Assembly (NCBI GenBank): GCA_964534945.1
Contig: CAZHSB010000031.1
Location: 1 to 19,905, forward strand
Direction: 5' to 3'
Origin: CAZHFA01 sp964534945
GTDB lineage: Bacteria; Bdellovibrionota_C; UBA2361; CAKMMH01
DNA length: 19,905 nt
The notes beneath the pieces are model-generated. The model had not been told where the DNA came from, did not search any database, and was given only the letters and a program-made list of their open reading frames with translations. Positions 8,101 to 16,600 of the stretch are shown here, in pieces. Position 1 is the first letter of the stretch. Each line of letters opens with the position of its first letter. The position numbers and the translations under genes are program-made.

Positions 8101-11100
8101 AAGAAGATGTTGATACTGCAAAAATTTATCTTGATCAAGTAAGTTCGGATCCTGTTTTAAAAAAATATTTTTTAGAATCTTTTAAAGAAAAATATGGGAA
8201 AGATTTATGTACTGTAGTACACGAAGAATATAAAGATGGAATTGTAAATCATGGTACAAGAGATGAAGAACGAATGTATCAAGCATTATTAGATGGTGAT
8301 AAGGCGACTTATTATTCTGTAAGATTGTACTTAACAACTTGTGATAATACTTTTTATGTTGGTGACCAAGCGGTTGTCGATTTGTTAAGGGAAATTAACA
8401 ATGAATCTGTATCGCCAGAATTTCTTCTAAATTATATAAGCCAACATCAAAATGAATTTGCTGAATGTGGAAATGATGTTAATGTTTTTAATCAAAAATA
8501 TGGAAAGGAAATTCAAAAGGAATTTACAAAAACATTAAAAATTGGGATAGATCAAAATTTTAGGGAGTTAGGATATTTAAAAGAAGCATCAGATAAATTG
8601 GGAAAGGGGAGAAAAGCTGGAAATCTTATTGATGTAGTTTCTTATGCACAAGATGGAGAAGGAGCTGTGCAACAAGAATCTGTTGCGTTGTGGTCAGGAG
8701 ATACGGAGCTTGCAGACCAATATAAATTTTTTAGGAATTTAGGGACATTTAATGATAATGAAACGCAGGCAGGAATTGATTTAGAAAATATAGTTACAGA
8801 TCCAGAGACGCATAAGATTGATTTTGAAAGAGTAAAAAAATTTGATTCACTTTGTGTAAGAATGACGGGAAAACATGCAGATAAGTTGCTAGAATCTAAA
8901 TTTTCAGGAGATGAGTTAAAGTGGATGCAAGCATTAATTGCTGGGAATGAGATAGATGCAAATGTTTATAAAATAGAATATTGTGTAAATGGTGTGGGAA
9001 CTTATAAGAATAATATATTTGAAACATTTGAATTTTCTGCAAATGTCGTAGATGAAAAGGCAAGAAGAGAGTGGCTTGAAAGGAACCAAAAAATTGTTGT
9101 TAGATATAGAGAGTTAACAAAAAAAGATTTATATAAAAGACTTGACCAAGATCTTGGTGGTTATGACAGGGAGGTTGTAAGAGCATTAATAAATACAGGT
9201 GAACTTACAGATGAGCAAAAAATAATAAGAGCCACTAAGGGAATAGGGACGAATGAAGATTTATTAAGAGAAGTATTAGAAAAGTATCAAGGTGATCCTA
9301 AGGCATTGCAGGGCTTACATGATAGGCTTAAAGAGCCACCTTACAATACAGATTTAAATAACCTTTTAAAAGCTGAATTATCTAGAAATGATGAATTTGA
9401 TATCTTATGGCTTGCAAACCCTAAAAAGACGGTACAAGCGACATATGATCATGAATGTGAGCGAGTAAAACGAGAGAATTTCTCTCTTTGGGGAGGAAAA
9501 AATTGTCAAAAAATGAATGAAGAGTTGGAAAGATTGAAAAAGGAATATGAAAAGATTCCTGAAAGTAAAAGAGATCAATTTGCCTCAAATTTTTCTAGTT
9601 TTTATTCATCAGCAATGACTTTAGAACACCACGCAGATTTATATAGGGGAGAGAAGGAAGCGATAGCTGATATAGCTTCAACGGTTGTCACTACTGCTGT
9701 CGTCGTAGTTGGAACGACTATTGTTATAGTAGGATCAGGAGGAACTGCAACGGGATTTGTCGTGGTTGCTCTTTCAAGTGGAGCTGCCGGGATGGCGACA
9801 AAGGGGGCCATAAAAGGAAGTGGCTATGATTATTCAGAAATGGCAATTGATGCAGGAATTGCTGCAGTTGATACAGCATCAATGTTTGTTGGTATAAAGG
9901 CAGGAGCTGTTGCAAAATGGGCAACTAAGGGTGTCGCTCAAAATGGTATAAAGGGAGCAGTGAAAGAAGGCTCAGAAATAATGGCAAAAAAATCAGCAGA
10001 AAAGCTTGCCCAAAAAACAGCACAAGAGGCAGGGAAAGGAGTAATGAAAGAGGCGTTGGCTAATGGAGCGACAAAAACAGCAGCGAAAGAAGCTGGGAAA
10101 AAAGCAACTGAACAATCTTTAAAAGAATCAGTAGAAGACGTGGCTAAGCAAACAGGAGAGAATGTCGCAAAAGGGACGCTAACGGTAGCGGAAAAAGGGG
10201 CACTTGGAAAAATAAAATCTGAAGGTGAAAAAGCAGTCATAAGAGAAGTTGCAGAAGAAGCTAATAAAAATATAGCTATATCTTTATATAACAAAACAAA
10301 AAATGCAGTTATCGATACAGTTGTTTGCCCTTTTGTAGAAGGTTCTGTTACTGCTGGTACTACGGCATACATAGCGTCTTGGGGAAATGGAATATTGCGT
10401 TCTGATTTTGAAAATGGAGATGCTTGGGAAATAATTTGTGATGTAAATTCACGTGCAAATAAAGCTACGGCATTCGCAGCATTAACAGGTGGAATTTTTA
10501 ATACATCGTTATCTGTTTTGGGAAAAGGTTTTGGAGCAATGAAACGTCCAAAAGAAGTACCAACGCCTAAGCATGATTTTAGAACAGTTGAAATGCCTAA
10601 TAACACATCTCATGTAGGGACATTTGGTGGGGGAGAGATACCAAAAGGTAAAATATGTAGTGATGGTAAAAAACAGTTTATCTTAAGAGATGATATACCA
10701 AAAGGGACTAAAATATTCAAAACAAAAAGTGGAAAAAGCTATATAAAAGTAGGTGAAAGAGTAGAAGAAAATATAGGAGGAAAGGTTAGGACTTCTGCTG
10801 GTAAGGGAAGGTTCGTGGAGGTCTGTGATAAGGAAGTTCCTAAAACAGCTAAGCCTTTAGCTGTGGAGTCTACACCTAAAACACAATTTCCAGAACAACA
10901 AATAAATGTTGACGCTGTTACGAATCCAGTTGAGGTTATGCCAAAAAGAGTAGTTAACCAAAAGTGGGAAGATTTTATTTATAAAAATTTTAAATTACCA
11001 CGAGATAGAGTGAGTAATGTTTTTGAAGTTAAATTAACCCCAAAAGAATTTCAAAAATTTTTAAAATCAAAAGAGCTTCCTGAAAGATTTTTAAAAGGTC

Positions 11101-13565
11101 AAAAACTTTTTGGCGTAGGAGAAGGGAAAACTCCACTTGCTATTATTAGAGGCGTTGACAAAAATGGAAAGATAATTGGTTCTGCAATGGTTAGGATCTC
11201 AGAGGAAGGTGCGGTTTCATCAGCTGGCGCAATTGCTATGCTAACTGAGAAAGTAGAAGAGGAGTTAGATAAAGAAGATAAAAAAATACCAAAAGAAAAA
11301 GAAAAGCAGGAACAAGAAGAAAGCCAGAATCCAGCTCAAAGAGATATTACGCAAGAAGAAAAAGATAAAGATACTGAAGAAGATAGGAAGAAAAAAGAAG
11401 AGAAATCACCTATTGAAACAAAACCTGAGGAAATACTTCCAAATATTGAAAAACCAACAAAAGAAAAACAAGAAGTAGATGTAAAAAAAGAAGATAAAAA
11501 GCAGGAAGAAGAAAAAAGCGATAACAAAGAAGATGATAACCCAACAGGAGGAAGTAGTAGCGAGACAGTAGAATATGCTTTTGATCCAAATCAATCTAGA
11601 GGAGGTGAAAAAACATCTGGAGGTGGCGATGCGCCAAGTGATGGCGGAGTTGGAGGGATTGTTACAAGTCAATCAGATGATAATAAACCATCATCTGGGA
11701 GTGGAGGCGAAGATGCGCCAAGTGATGGTGGAGTTGGGGGAGTTAGTACAAGTCCATCTAGTGATAATAAGCCATCATCTGGAGGTGGAGATGGAGATTC
11801 ACCAAGTAGCGGTGATGGCCCATCAATTATTGAACGTTCGAACAAGAAATCAGATCCAACAATAAGGCACACATTACAAAGTTGCAGGAATGAAGATATA
11901 AGTGGGGAGCGTGTCAAAGTTAATGAAGAAAATATTAATGTTAATCATGTACAAGCTTCTGGTTCATATGTCGAAGTTCAGGCTGGTTCAGTAGGTTTCA
12001 AGAATTCAAATTTACAAAATGCTAATATAGAAAATTTAGGGGAAGGAAAAGGAGTTACAAGTTTAAGAAACGATGATATTAGTGGAGCGAATATCGCTAA
12101 TTGTGGAGAAGTCGCAAAAATACTTGAACAGTTGTCAGCCGATTTAAAAAATGGAGTTAGTGAGAAAGTAATACAAAAAAAATTATATAAAATTATGAAG
12201 GGAAGCATTTATAATGAGAATACGATTTTTAATAATGATGCAGAAATTAATCAAGATATCCATGCAATGGTAGAAAAATTTTCAACTAAAGTTGAAAATG
12301 GATCTTTATTATTGTTTGATTATATGAAGACTAGACTTCAAGATAGCGATCTTGTTAATGTGGAAGAAATTGAAGATTTAAATAGTATTCCAGAAGCAAT
12401 TGGTAAATCTTTAAAAGAAGCTTTGGGAGATGAAAATTTAGATGGAAATGTTTATTTAATTATTGATAAAAATACACAAGAAAAATTTTACGTTGCAGAA
12501 AATTTTGAAAAAGAAGGTGAGTTATTTGCTGTTAGGGCAGAAAAAGCTGAAAGACAGAGTGATGGATCGTTTGTTTTTGATAAAGAGGGAAAAGCAATAC
12601 TACATGAAGATAATAGTGGAGTTAAGGAAGTAAGTATCTCTGATTTTCTTGCTTCTGTATCATATGATAAAGATATATTTTCATCTAAAGAAAAAGTCGT
12701 AGAAAAGAAAGAAGAAACTCTAACTGCTTCAATGAATTTTGTATCTAGAAATAAAAATGTAGATATTAATGAGGAATTAAGTAATAGAATAATATCTTCT
12801 AATAATTTTATTACTAATGAAACATTAATTTACGATATTGAGCATTCAGCTCATTCTCCAGAAATTGAGAATGAATATAATATTTCAAATTTTGATAAAT
12901 CATTTACTGAAAATATAATTAAAGAAAAAGAAGCCGAAGAATCTTTGGAAATAAAAAAATTTATGCAAGTTGAAAAATTATTTTCAGGAATTTTCTTGGA
13001 AAGTGATTTGCTTAAGAAGAGGGAAGAAAAGATAAAAGAACGGAATCATAGACGATATAATGTTGATGAAAAAATACTAATACGTGTTATTGAAGAAAAC
13101 TTAAGGCTTTCTCAGATAATAAGGTCAAATACTGAAATTAGCTTAAGAGGTAATAAAACATTAGAGAGTATGCTAAATAATCAAAATATTGAATATGATT
13201 ATAAAAAAGTATTAAAAGAAAAAATAAAAAAATATAAAGGTATAAAAAAGAAAAAAGATTATGATGCATTGATGAGGCAAAGAATTTTTGAGATCAGAAG
13301 ATTATTTATGTTTCTTATAATGCAAGCGCTTTTAGGAAAGGAAGAAGAATCTGAAGAATCTAGAGTTAAGATCCTTAAATTTTTAGAAAGTTTGGATCCA
13401 AAACTCAAAAAAGTATTAAAACCCGATATGATTTTTAAAAAATTATTAGTTTCTATTGGAAAAGAAAGATTAGGAAAAATATTAGAAATGAAAAGATTTC
13501 AAGTGCTTAGCAAAATGCTCATAGTAAATGACGAAAATAGTCAAAATCTTACAAAAAATAAATAG
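5184..13565 (+). CDS. Giant annexin-repeat protein 1 (2793 residues)
   Basis: The start ATG at 5184 is preferred over the in-frame TTG at 5169 because GGGAG at 5171-5175 lies 8 bases before it. There is no signal peptide; residues 1-90 are polar and probably disordered. Residues 110-280 are a helical domain shared with the next gene. Residues 281-660 hold five copies of an unfamiliar repeat (starts at about 281, 361, 454, 538, 623). Residues 660-1030 are helical. Residues 1034-1412 contain four annexin-like repeats, the fourth with KGIGT at 1352-1356 and Glu1398 at the calcium-cap position. Residues 1500-1540 are a Val/Gly-rich hydrophobic hairpin, followed at 1590-1710 by an Ala/Lys-rich, LEA-like helix region. 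A beta-type module (1928-2006) is also found in the paralogue. Then come a Lys/Glu-rich stretch (2024-2120), a Gly/Ser repeat linker (2122-2213), a short strand-repeat region (2234-2307) and a basic helical C-terminus. Function is unknown; membrane binding is inferred from the annexin-like and hydrophobic parts. Confidence 0.85.
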   Translation: MAGEGRLSQQSVQGNSSPTQAQGNNDPTTVSLPGGDIKNQVRQWGNAVEKVVSQPKDDPSQVLKQAGAERAKITARENYENDKRLTQERLDQNQNVQGITQAGVSTGEGTVASLDHAQVFNNVLENLAKTKKKKGTSSDGIWKTAIPKMMDLIEQNVDVVDEALKKMNDSDVGLNADKESLQNAAKSLVASLKGDQVASTFCGQASQDSKELEDNIAKALVENKDDILKIEDEGERSKRIQAIVLLEILSQKNESEISINKLILGLSSQDENIKKQSLEGLRDFSFEATEEERLLLRDAGILEKLPKTGATAGYLKKWITIEKEDEANKISDKKKIEVFQIELEKCGISKDITNTRILEALQKFSFEATEEERLLLKSVGILEKLPKSGATAGYLRKWLSEDNQEKVKNIVETKKADKNEQELFRKELLEKYGIDLNNLKDPDSKEHLETLNKLQEFSFIASDVQRVLLKKLDVVNKYLEFSSNFTAKYLKTWIDGDRDVAHHLSSKRKSTIEQFNEKVLKYDLRLDEPLTRRTLEKLMLFCSESTYDERILLREAGWFEKLNSIPKTERGATGDFLINWLDKSKDVGASANIFQTEFFSKKYHLDELNSSNLKIVNERILELEKLSSSASEYQRILLKNLGLSDKLPNDYRGRFLKDWLSAENFEEAKKVLSDESHISYSEVKVKDEARFDELGTLSESISKDDIILSTKFLVDFHNMSELDQKGFLLNFENKHGQTLDSYLDKNGLTEIKEALTGSKDKMLKIIDSSPASKDQEKEILRLMVNGENVSGEMLKSLLEKIMMILSDKKAMLIVQSGEHQHEIENLDKQMKSFISFCEEKGVDSKILIPVNQEEAQNLPEEKVVSSEDGKYYISVEAQEAYELNCESRLKVRFLERQTQLAENYARIENGFKSDLSIKSIEDEFQKLCEKHKDALQIDIEVQKQIFKDNVEEIGNKIRVARDLAVKVYNAIDKEDVDTAKIYLDQVSSDPVLKKYFLESFKEKYGKDLCTVVHEEYKDGIVNHGTRDEERMYQALLDGDKATYYSVRLYLTTCDNTFYVGDQAVVDLLREINNESVSPEFLLNYISQHQNEFAECGNDVNVFNQKYGKEIQKEFTKTLKIGIDQNFRELGYLKEASDKLGKGRKAGNLIDVVSYAQDGEGAVQQESVALWSGDTELADQYKFFRNLGTFNDNETQAGIDLENIVTDPETHKIDFERVKKFDSLCVRMTGKHADKLLESKFSGDELKWMQALIAGNEIDANVYKIEYCVNGVGTYKNNIFETFEFSANVVDEKARREWLERNQKIVVRYRELTKKDLYKRLDQDLGGYDREVVRALINTGELTDEQKIIRATKGIGTNEDLLREVLEKYQGDPKALQGLHDRLKEPPYNTDLNNLLKAELSRNDEFDILWLANPKKTVQATYDHECERVKRENFSLWGGKNCQKMNEELERLKKEYEKIPESKRDQFASNFSSFYSSAMTLEHHADLYRGEKEAIADIASTVVTTAVVVVGTTIVIVGSGGTATGFVVVALSSGAAGMATKGAIKGSGYDYSEMAIDAGIAAVDTASMFVGIKAGAVAKWATKGVAQNGIKGAVKEGSEIMAKKSAEKLAQKTAQEAGKGVMKEALANGATKTAAKEAGKKATEQSLKESVEDVAKQTGENVAKGTLTVAEKGALGKIKSEGEKAVIREVAEEANKNIAISLYNKTKNAVIDTVVCPFVEGSVTAGTTAYIASWGNGILRSDFENGDAWEIICDVNSRANKATAFAALTGGIFNTSLSVLGKGFGAMKRPKEVPTPKHDFRTVEMPNNTSHVGTFGGGEIPKGKICSDGKKQFILRDDIPKGTKIFKTKSGKSYIKVGERVEENIGGKVRTSAGKGRFVEVCDKEVPKTAKPLAVESTPKTQFPEQQINVDAVTNPVEVMPKRVVNQKWEDFIYKNFKLPRDRVSNVFEVKLTPKEFQKFLKSKELPERFLKGQKLFGVGEGKTPLAIIRGVDKNGKIIGSAMVRISEEGAVSSAGAIAMLTEKVEEELDKEDKKIPKEKEKQEQEESQNPAQRDITQEEKDKDTEEDRKKKEEKSPIETKPEEILPNIEKPTKEKQEVDVKKEDKKQEEEKSDNKEDDNPTGGSSSETVEYAFDPNQSRGGEKTSGGGDAPSDGGVGGIVTSQSDDNKPSSGSGGEDAPSDGGVGGVSTSPSSDNKPSSGGGDGDSPSSGDGPSIIERSNKKSDPTIRHTLQSCRNEDISGERVKVNEENINVNHVQASGSYVEVQAGSVGFKNSNLQNANIENLGEGKGVTSLRNDDISGANIANCGEVAKILEQLSADLKNGVSEKVIQKKLYKIMKGSIYNENTIFNNDAEINQDIHAMVEKFSTKVENGSLLLFDYMKTRLQDSDLVNVEEIEDLNSIPEAIGKSLKEALGDENLDGNVYLIIDKNTQEKFYVAENFEKEGELFAVRAEKAERQSDGSFVFDKEGKAILHEDNSGVKEVSISDFLASVSYDKDIFSSKEKVVEKKEETLTASMNFVSRNKNVDINEELSNRIISSNNFITNETLIYDIEHSAHSPEIENEYNISNFDKSFTENIIKEKEAEESLEIKKFMQVEKLFSGIFLESDLLKKREEKIKERNHRRYNVDEKILIRVIEENLRLSQIIRSNTEISLRGNKTLESMLNNQNIEYDYKKVLKEKIKKYKGIKKKKDYDALMRQRIFEIRRLFMFLIMQALLGKEEESEESRVKILKFLESLDPKLKKVLKPDMIFKKLLVSIGKERLGKILEMKRFQVLSKMLIVNDENSQNLTKNK
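6024..7163 (+). repeat. Five tandem copies of an unrecognised 80-93-residue protein repeat
   Basis: The core of each unit is about 39-44 residues: L-x-x-F-S-F-E-A-T-E-E-E-R-L-L-L-(+)-x-x-G-(I/L)-x-x-K-L-P-x-x-G-A-T-A-G-Y-L-(K/R)-K-W-(I/L). Units start at nucleotides 6024, 6264, 6543, 6795 and 7050. Copies 1 and 2 are nearly identical. Copies 3-5 are degenerate but keep the Arg-hydrophobic-Leu-Leu core and the terminal Leu-Lys-x-Trp. The spacers are charged helices. I do not recognise the family. Confidence 0.75.
8283..9419 (+). other. Annexin-like four-repeat core of giant protein 1
   Basis: Each unit begins with an AL(L/W/I)xG(D/N) or ALINTG turn and continues with a calcium-loop-like region and helices resembling annexin B to E. 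Unit starts are near residues 1034, 1168, 1250 and 1334. Only the last has a recognisable type II site: KGIGTNED, with the KAELS motif placing Glu1398 where annexins carry the bidentate acidic ligand. The spacing to that Glu is about 3 residues longer than in annexin A5. Units 1 to 3 are divergent; unit 1 contains an insertion. Confidence 0.7.
11628..11830 (+). repeat. 84-bp tandem repeat encoding a Gly/Ser/Asp/Pro linker
   Basis: Two full copies with an 84-base (28-residue) period start at 11628 and 11712 and encode DAPSDGGVGG(I/V)xTSxSxDNKPSSG. A partial third copy (DSPSSGDG) follows. The region is flexible and low-complexity and separates the body of the protein from its C-terminal part. 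Copy number is likely to vary between strains by slippage or recombination without breaking the frame. Confidence 0.85.
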
Positions 13566-13582
13566 AATCAATATATTAAAAA

Positions 13583-13610
13583 GTAAAGATTTCCTTACGA
13601 TAGTTTTGCA
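13583..13610 (+). promoter_or_regulatory. Element upstream of second giant gene, matching the one at 5106-5132
   Basis: GTAAAG-ATTT-CCTTAC is an imperfect inverted repeat followed by GATAGTTTTGCA. Against the upstream copy, 15 of 17 bases match over CTTACGATA(T/G)TTTTG(T/C)A. It begins 18 bases after the stop of giant gene 1 and about 50 bases before the start of giant gene 2. Promoter, operator, or terminator with readthrough are all possible; the shared non-stem bases argue against a plain terminator. Confidence 0.45.
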
Positions 13611-13658
13611 TGTGGTCTCTTAAGATCTTGATGTATTCTAGGACATGGTAATTCATTA

Positions 13659-16600
13659 ATGGCAAAGGTAAATCTTTCTAATACAAAACAATCTCCAAAT
13701 AAAGAAGAGGCGGACGCATCTCTTCTTAAGGATAAAAGTTTACCTAACATGAACTCTTCTGCTGAATTGCCCCCAATAAATAAGAACGAAATAAAACAAG
13801 AACAACGACGAAGGCAACAAGGACAACGAGACCAAAGGCTTGCGCAAACACAAGGTACAGGTTCTGATTCGCCAACTGATTTATCAACTTCGATGAGTGA
13901 AGAAACAAACTTAGGAACTTCTAAAAATTTAACAGTTGATAATAATCCATTATTATTTCATCTTGAACAACTTTTAAAAAAGAAAAAAGCAAAAGGCAAA
14001 ATTTCTGATAAATATTTCCATACTATTCCCAAAATGATTGAAATAATTACTGAGAGTTTAGAAGATGTTGAAAATGGATTAAATAAAAAGGAAAACGCAG
14101 GAGAAGGATTAAGTTCTAATTTGTCAGATCAATTCAATGCTCTTCGTTCCTTGTTAACTAATTTAAAAGGGGATCAAGTTGCTCTTTTAAATATTTCGCA
14201 AGATACTGGGGCGAATGCGAATCAAGGAGAAGAACCGCGGTTAGATGAGTTTAAGAAAAGCCTTTTGGAAACTATAAAAAATGCATTGCCAGAAATCGAA
14301 AAAATAAACGATGAAAAAGAAAGAGAAAAAAGGATAAGTGCAATTATTTTATTAGAGATAATGTCCTATGTTACAGAAGAAAATATTTCTCTTAATAATT
14401 TAATATTAGGATTATCTTCTCAAGATGAAAATGTAAAAAAACAATCATTAGAGGGATTAAGAGATTTTTCATTTGAAGCAACAGAAGAAGAAAGACTTTT
14501 GTTAAGAGATGTTGGATTATTAGATAAATTACCAACAGAAGGTGCTACTGCAGGATATTTAAGGAAGTGGCTTGTTGCAGAAAAAGAAACTGATTCAGAA
14601 AAGATTTCTTATAAAAAGAAAATTGAATTATTTCAATCAGATCTTAGAAAAATTGGAATAGATTTAAACAATCTTGATTCAAAGACATTAGAAAAATTAA
14701 GGGATTTTTCATTTGAGGCAACAGAAGAAGAAAGACTTTTGTTAAGAGATGTTGGATTATTAGATAAATTACCAACAGAAGGTGCAACTGCAGGATATCT
14801 AAGGAAATGGCTTAGTTCAAAAAATGAAGCTGATGCGAAAAATATTTCTGATAGGAAAAAGGAAGAAGTAGATGATAAAAAATCTTTGAATGAGTTAAAA
14901 AATATATTGGCAAGATCAGGTATAAATATTAACAATTTTATTGATGCAAATGCATTAGGAAAAATAAGGGATTTTCTCTTAGAAAATAAGGAATTAGCTC
15001 AAGAAAAAGTGATATATGAAGTTAAACAAGTGCAAGAAGTACTAAATAATTACTCTGAGCTCTTAAAAGTAGAAGGGAAAGAAAAAGCTGAACGTTATTT
15101 GTGCAAATCTTTAATTGGAATGACTGATTTTCAAATTTCTATATTACAAAATGATTATCTAGCTAGAATAAATAAAAATCTTCCTGGGGGTTCGAATGCG
15201 AATAAAGAGGCAGAAGTTATAAATGATTTTATACTTTCAATGAGGCAAGCCCCATCATATGTCTTGAGACGAGGAGGCGCATTTACTTTAGGTCAAATGT
15301 TAGATGACTTAAATGGAAAAATGGAGAATGCTGATATTTTATTTCTAGAAGATCTTTTAAATGGGAATTCATATGGCAAATATGACATCATAAATCAATA
15401 TTTTTCTTATAAATTTTCCAAAAACATTTTGACGCGTTTAAAGACCTTATGTGATGAGGATAAACTTTCTAAAACTTCATATGATTGTTTTAAGGCAATG
15501 CTAGATAAGGATAAGTATCGTGCTTTAGCAATAAAACTATATGAGGGAAAGGAAAGGGGAGATTATTCTGCATGTCAATTTGTAGTTTCAGATTTGATGC
15601 TGGGGGAATCTGAAATAATAATTAATTCTCTTAAAGGATATTTATTTGAAAGAGGAGAAACTTGTGGAATAGAACCTTTTTTTGCTGGTGCCGATAGAAT
15701 CCAAGGAGGAGCGCAAGTACAATTATTTTTGGGGGTTAAAGGAGATAGGCAAACGCAATTTACTTTTGGCGATAATAATTGGCAAAAACAAAAAGAGCTA
15801 CATAATGACTTGATAAATGATAAAGAAAATGAATTGAAAAAATTAATAGAAGAAAATGGTCGTATTAGTGAATTAAAGAGAGGTGAATATGAAAATTTAA
15901 CAGATGAAATAGTTTCTGAAAAAAATAAGATAAAAAGAATAAAGAATCAAGAATTTATATTAGATGAGCTAGCAAAACCAGAAGGAGAGAGAAACCAAGA
16001 AAAATTAAGTAAAGCGATAGAGACAGAATTAAGATTTTTAGCCAAAGAAAGGGCTGATATCAAAAAAATATTAAATAATAAAAATAAAATTAAAAACACA
16101 ATTATTGAAATTGATAAAAAGGCTTATAACCTAGTCTCATTATGTGAAGATAATCAGCAAGCATCCTTGTTGTATAGAGGATATATTGAAGAGAGTAAAA
16201 AAAATTTTCTAACAGTTGCATACAGTGAAGCGTATCTTTATGGCCAAGGCGAAGAAAGGAAAAGATATCTTGGAGCCTATCATCCATTTTATCCGCGTTA
16301 TGCAGGATACGATAATGAGGAGTCTAGATGGGAAAACCTTCAAGAGCTTATTGGAAATAATGGTGCTTTTCAAAGTGCAACAATTCAAGAAATGATAGCC
16401 TCTGCGAGAACGGCTGGAAGAGAAAAAATAAAAGATGCCCGTAAAGAACTCGAATTTTTATACGGTACTGAATTTGCAAGTGGTGAAATTATAAAAGAGG
16501 AAAATTGGTCGTGGCATAAGGAGGGGGATGTATCATTTGATGCTGCAATTACATTAAGGGGACTTATTGATCTTGCAGCTCAGGAATTTAAAGAAAATGG

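Noticed and set aside
9938..10606. 222-codon open frame on the minus strand
   Set aside because: It lies antisense to the Ala/Lys-rich part of giant gene 1; GCN/AAR-rich coding DNA leaves the complementary frame open. The product is low-complexity Ser/Ala/Phe with no motif or ribosome site.
11610..11830. CRISPR array or minisatellite of non-coding origin
   Set aside because: The repeat keeps the reading frame, the period is a multiple of three and the copies encode the same linker peptide; there are no unique spacers.
11575..11865. 96-codon open frame on the + strand in another frame
   Set aside because: It is a shadow of the 84-bp tandem repeat of giant gene 1; its own repetitiveness comes from the same DNA repeat.
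13645..13659. Four-codon leader ORF (ATG GTA ATT CAT TAA) whose stop overlaps the start of giant gene 2
   Set aside because: Its AGGA is only one base from the ATG, so initiation is unlikely; the overlap is probably chance.
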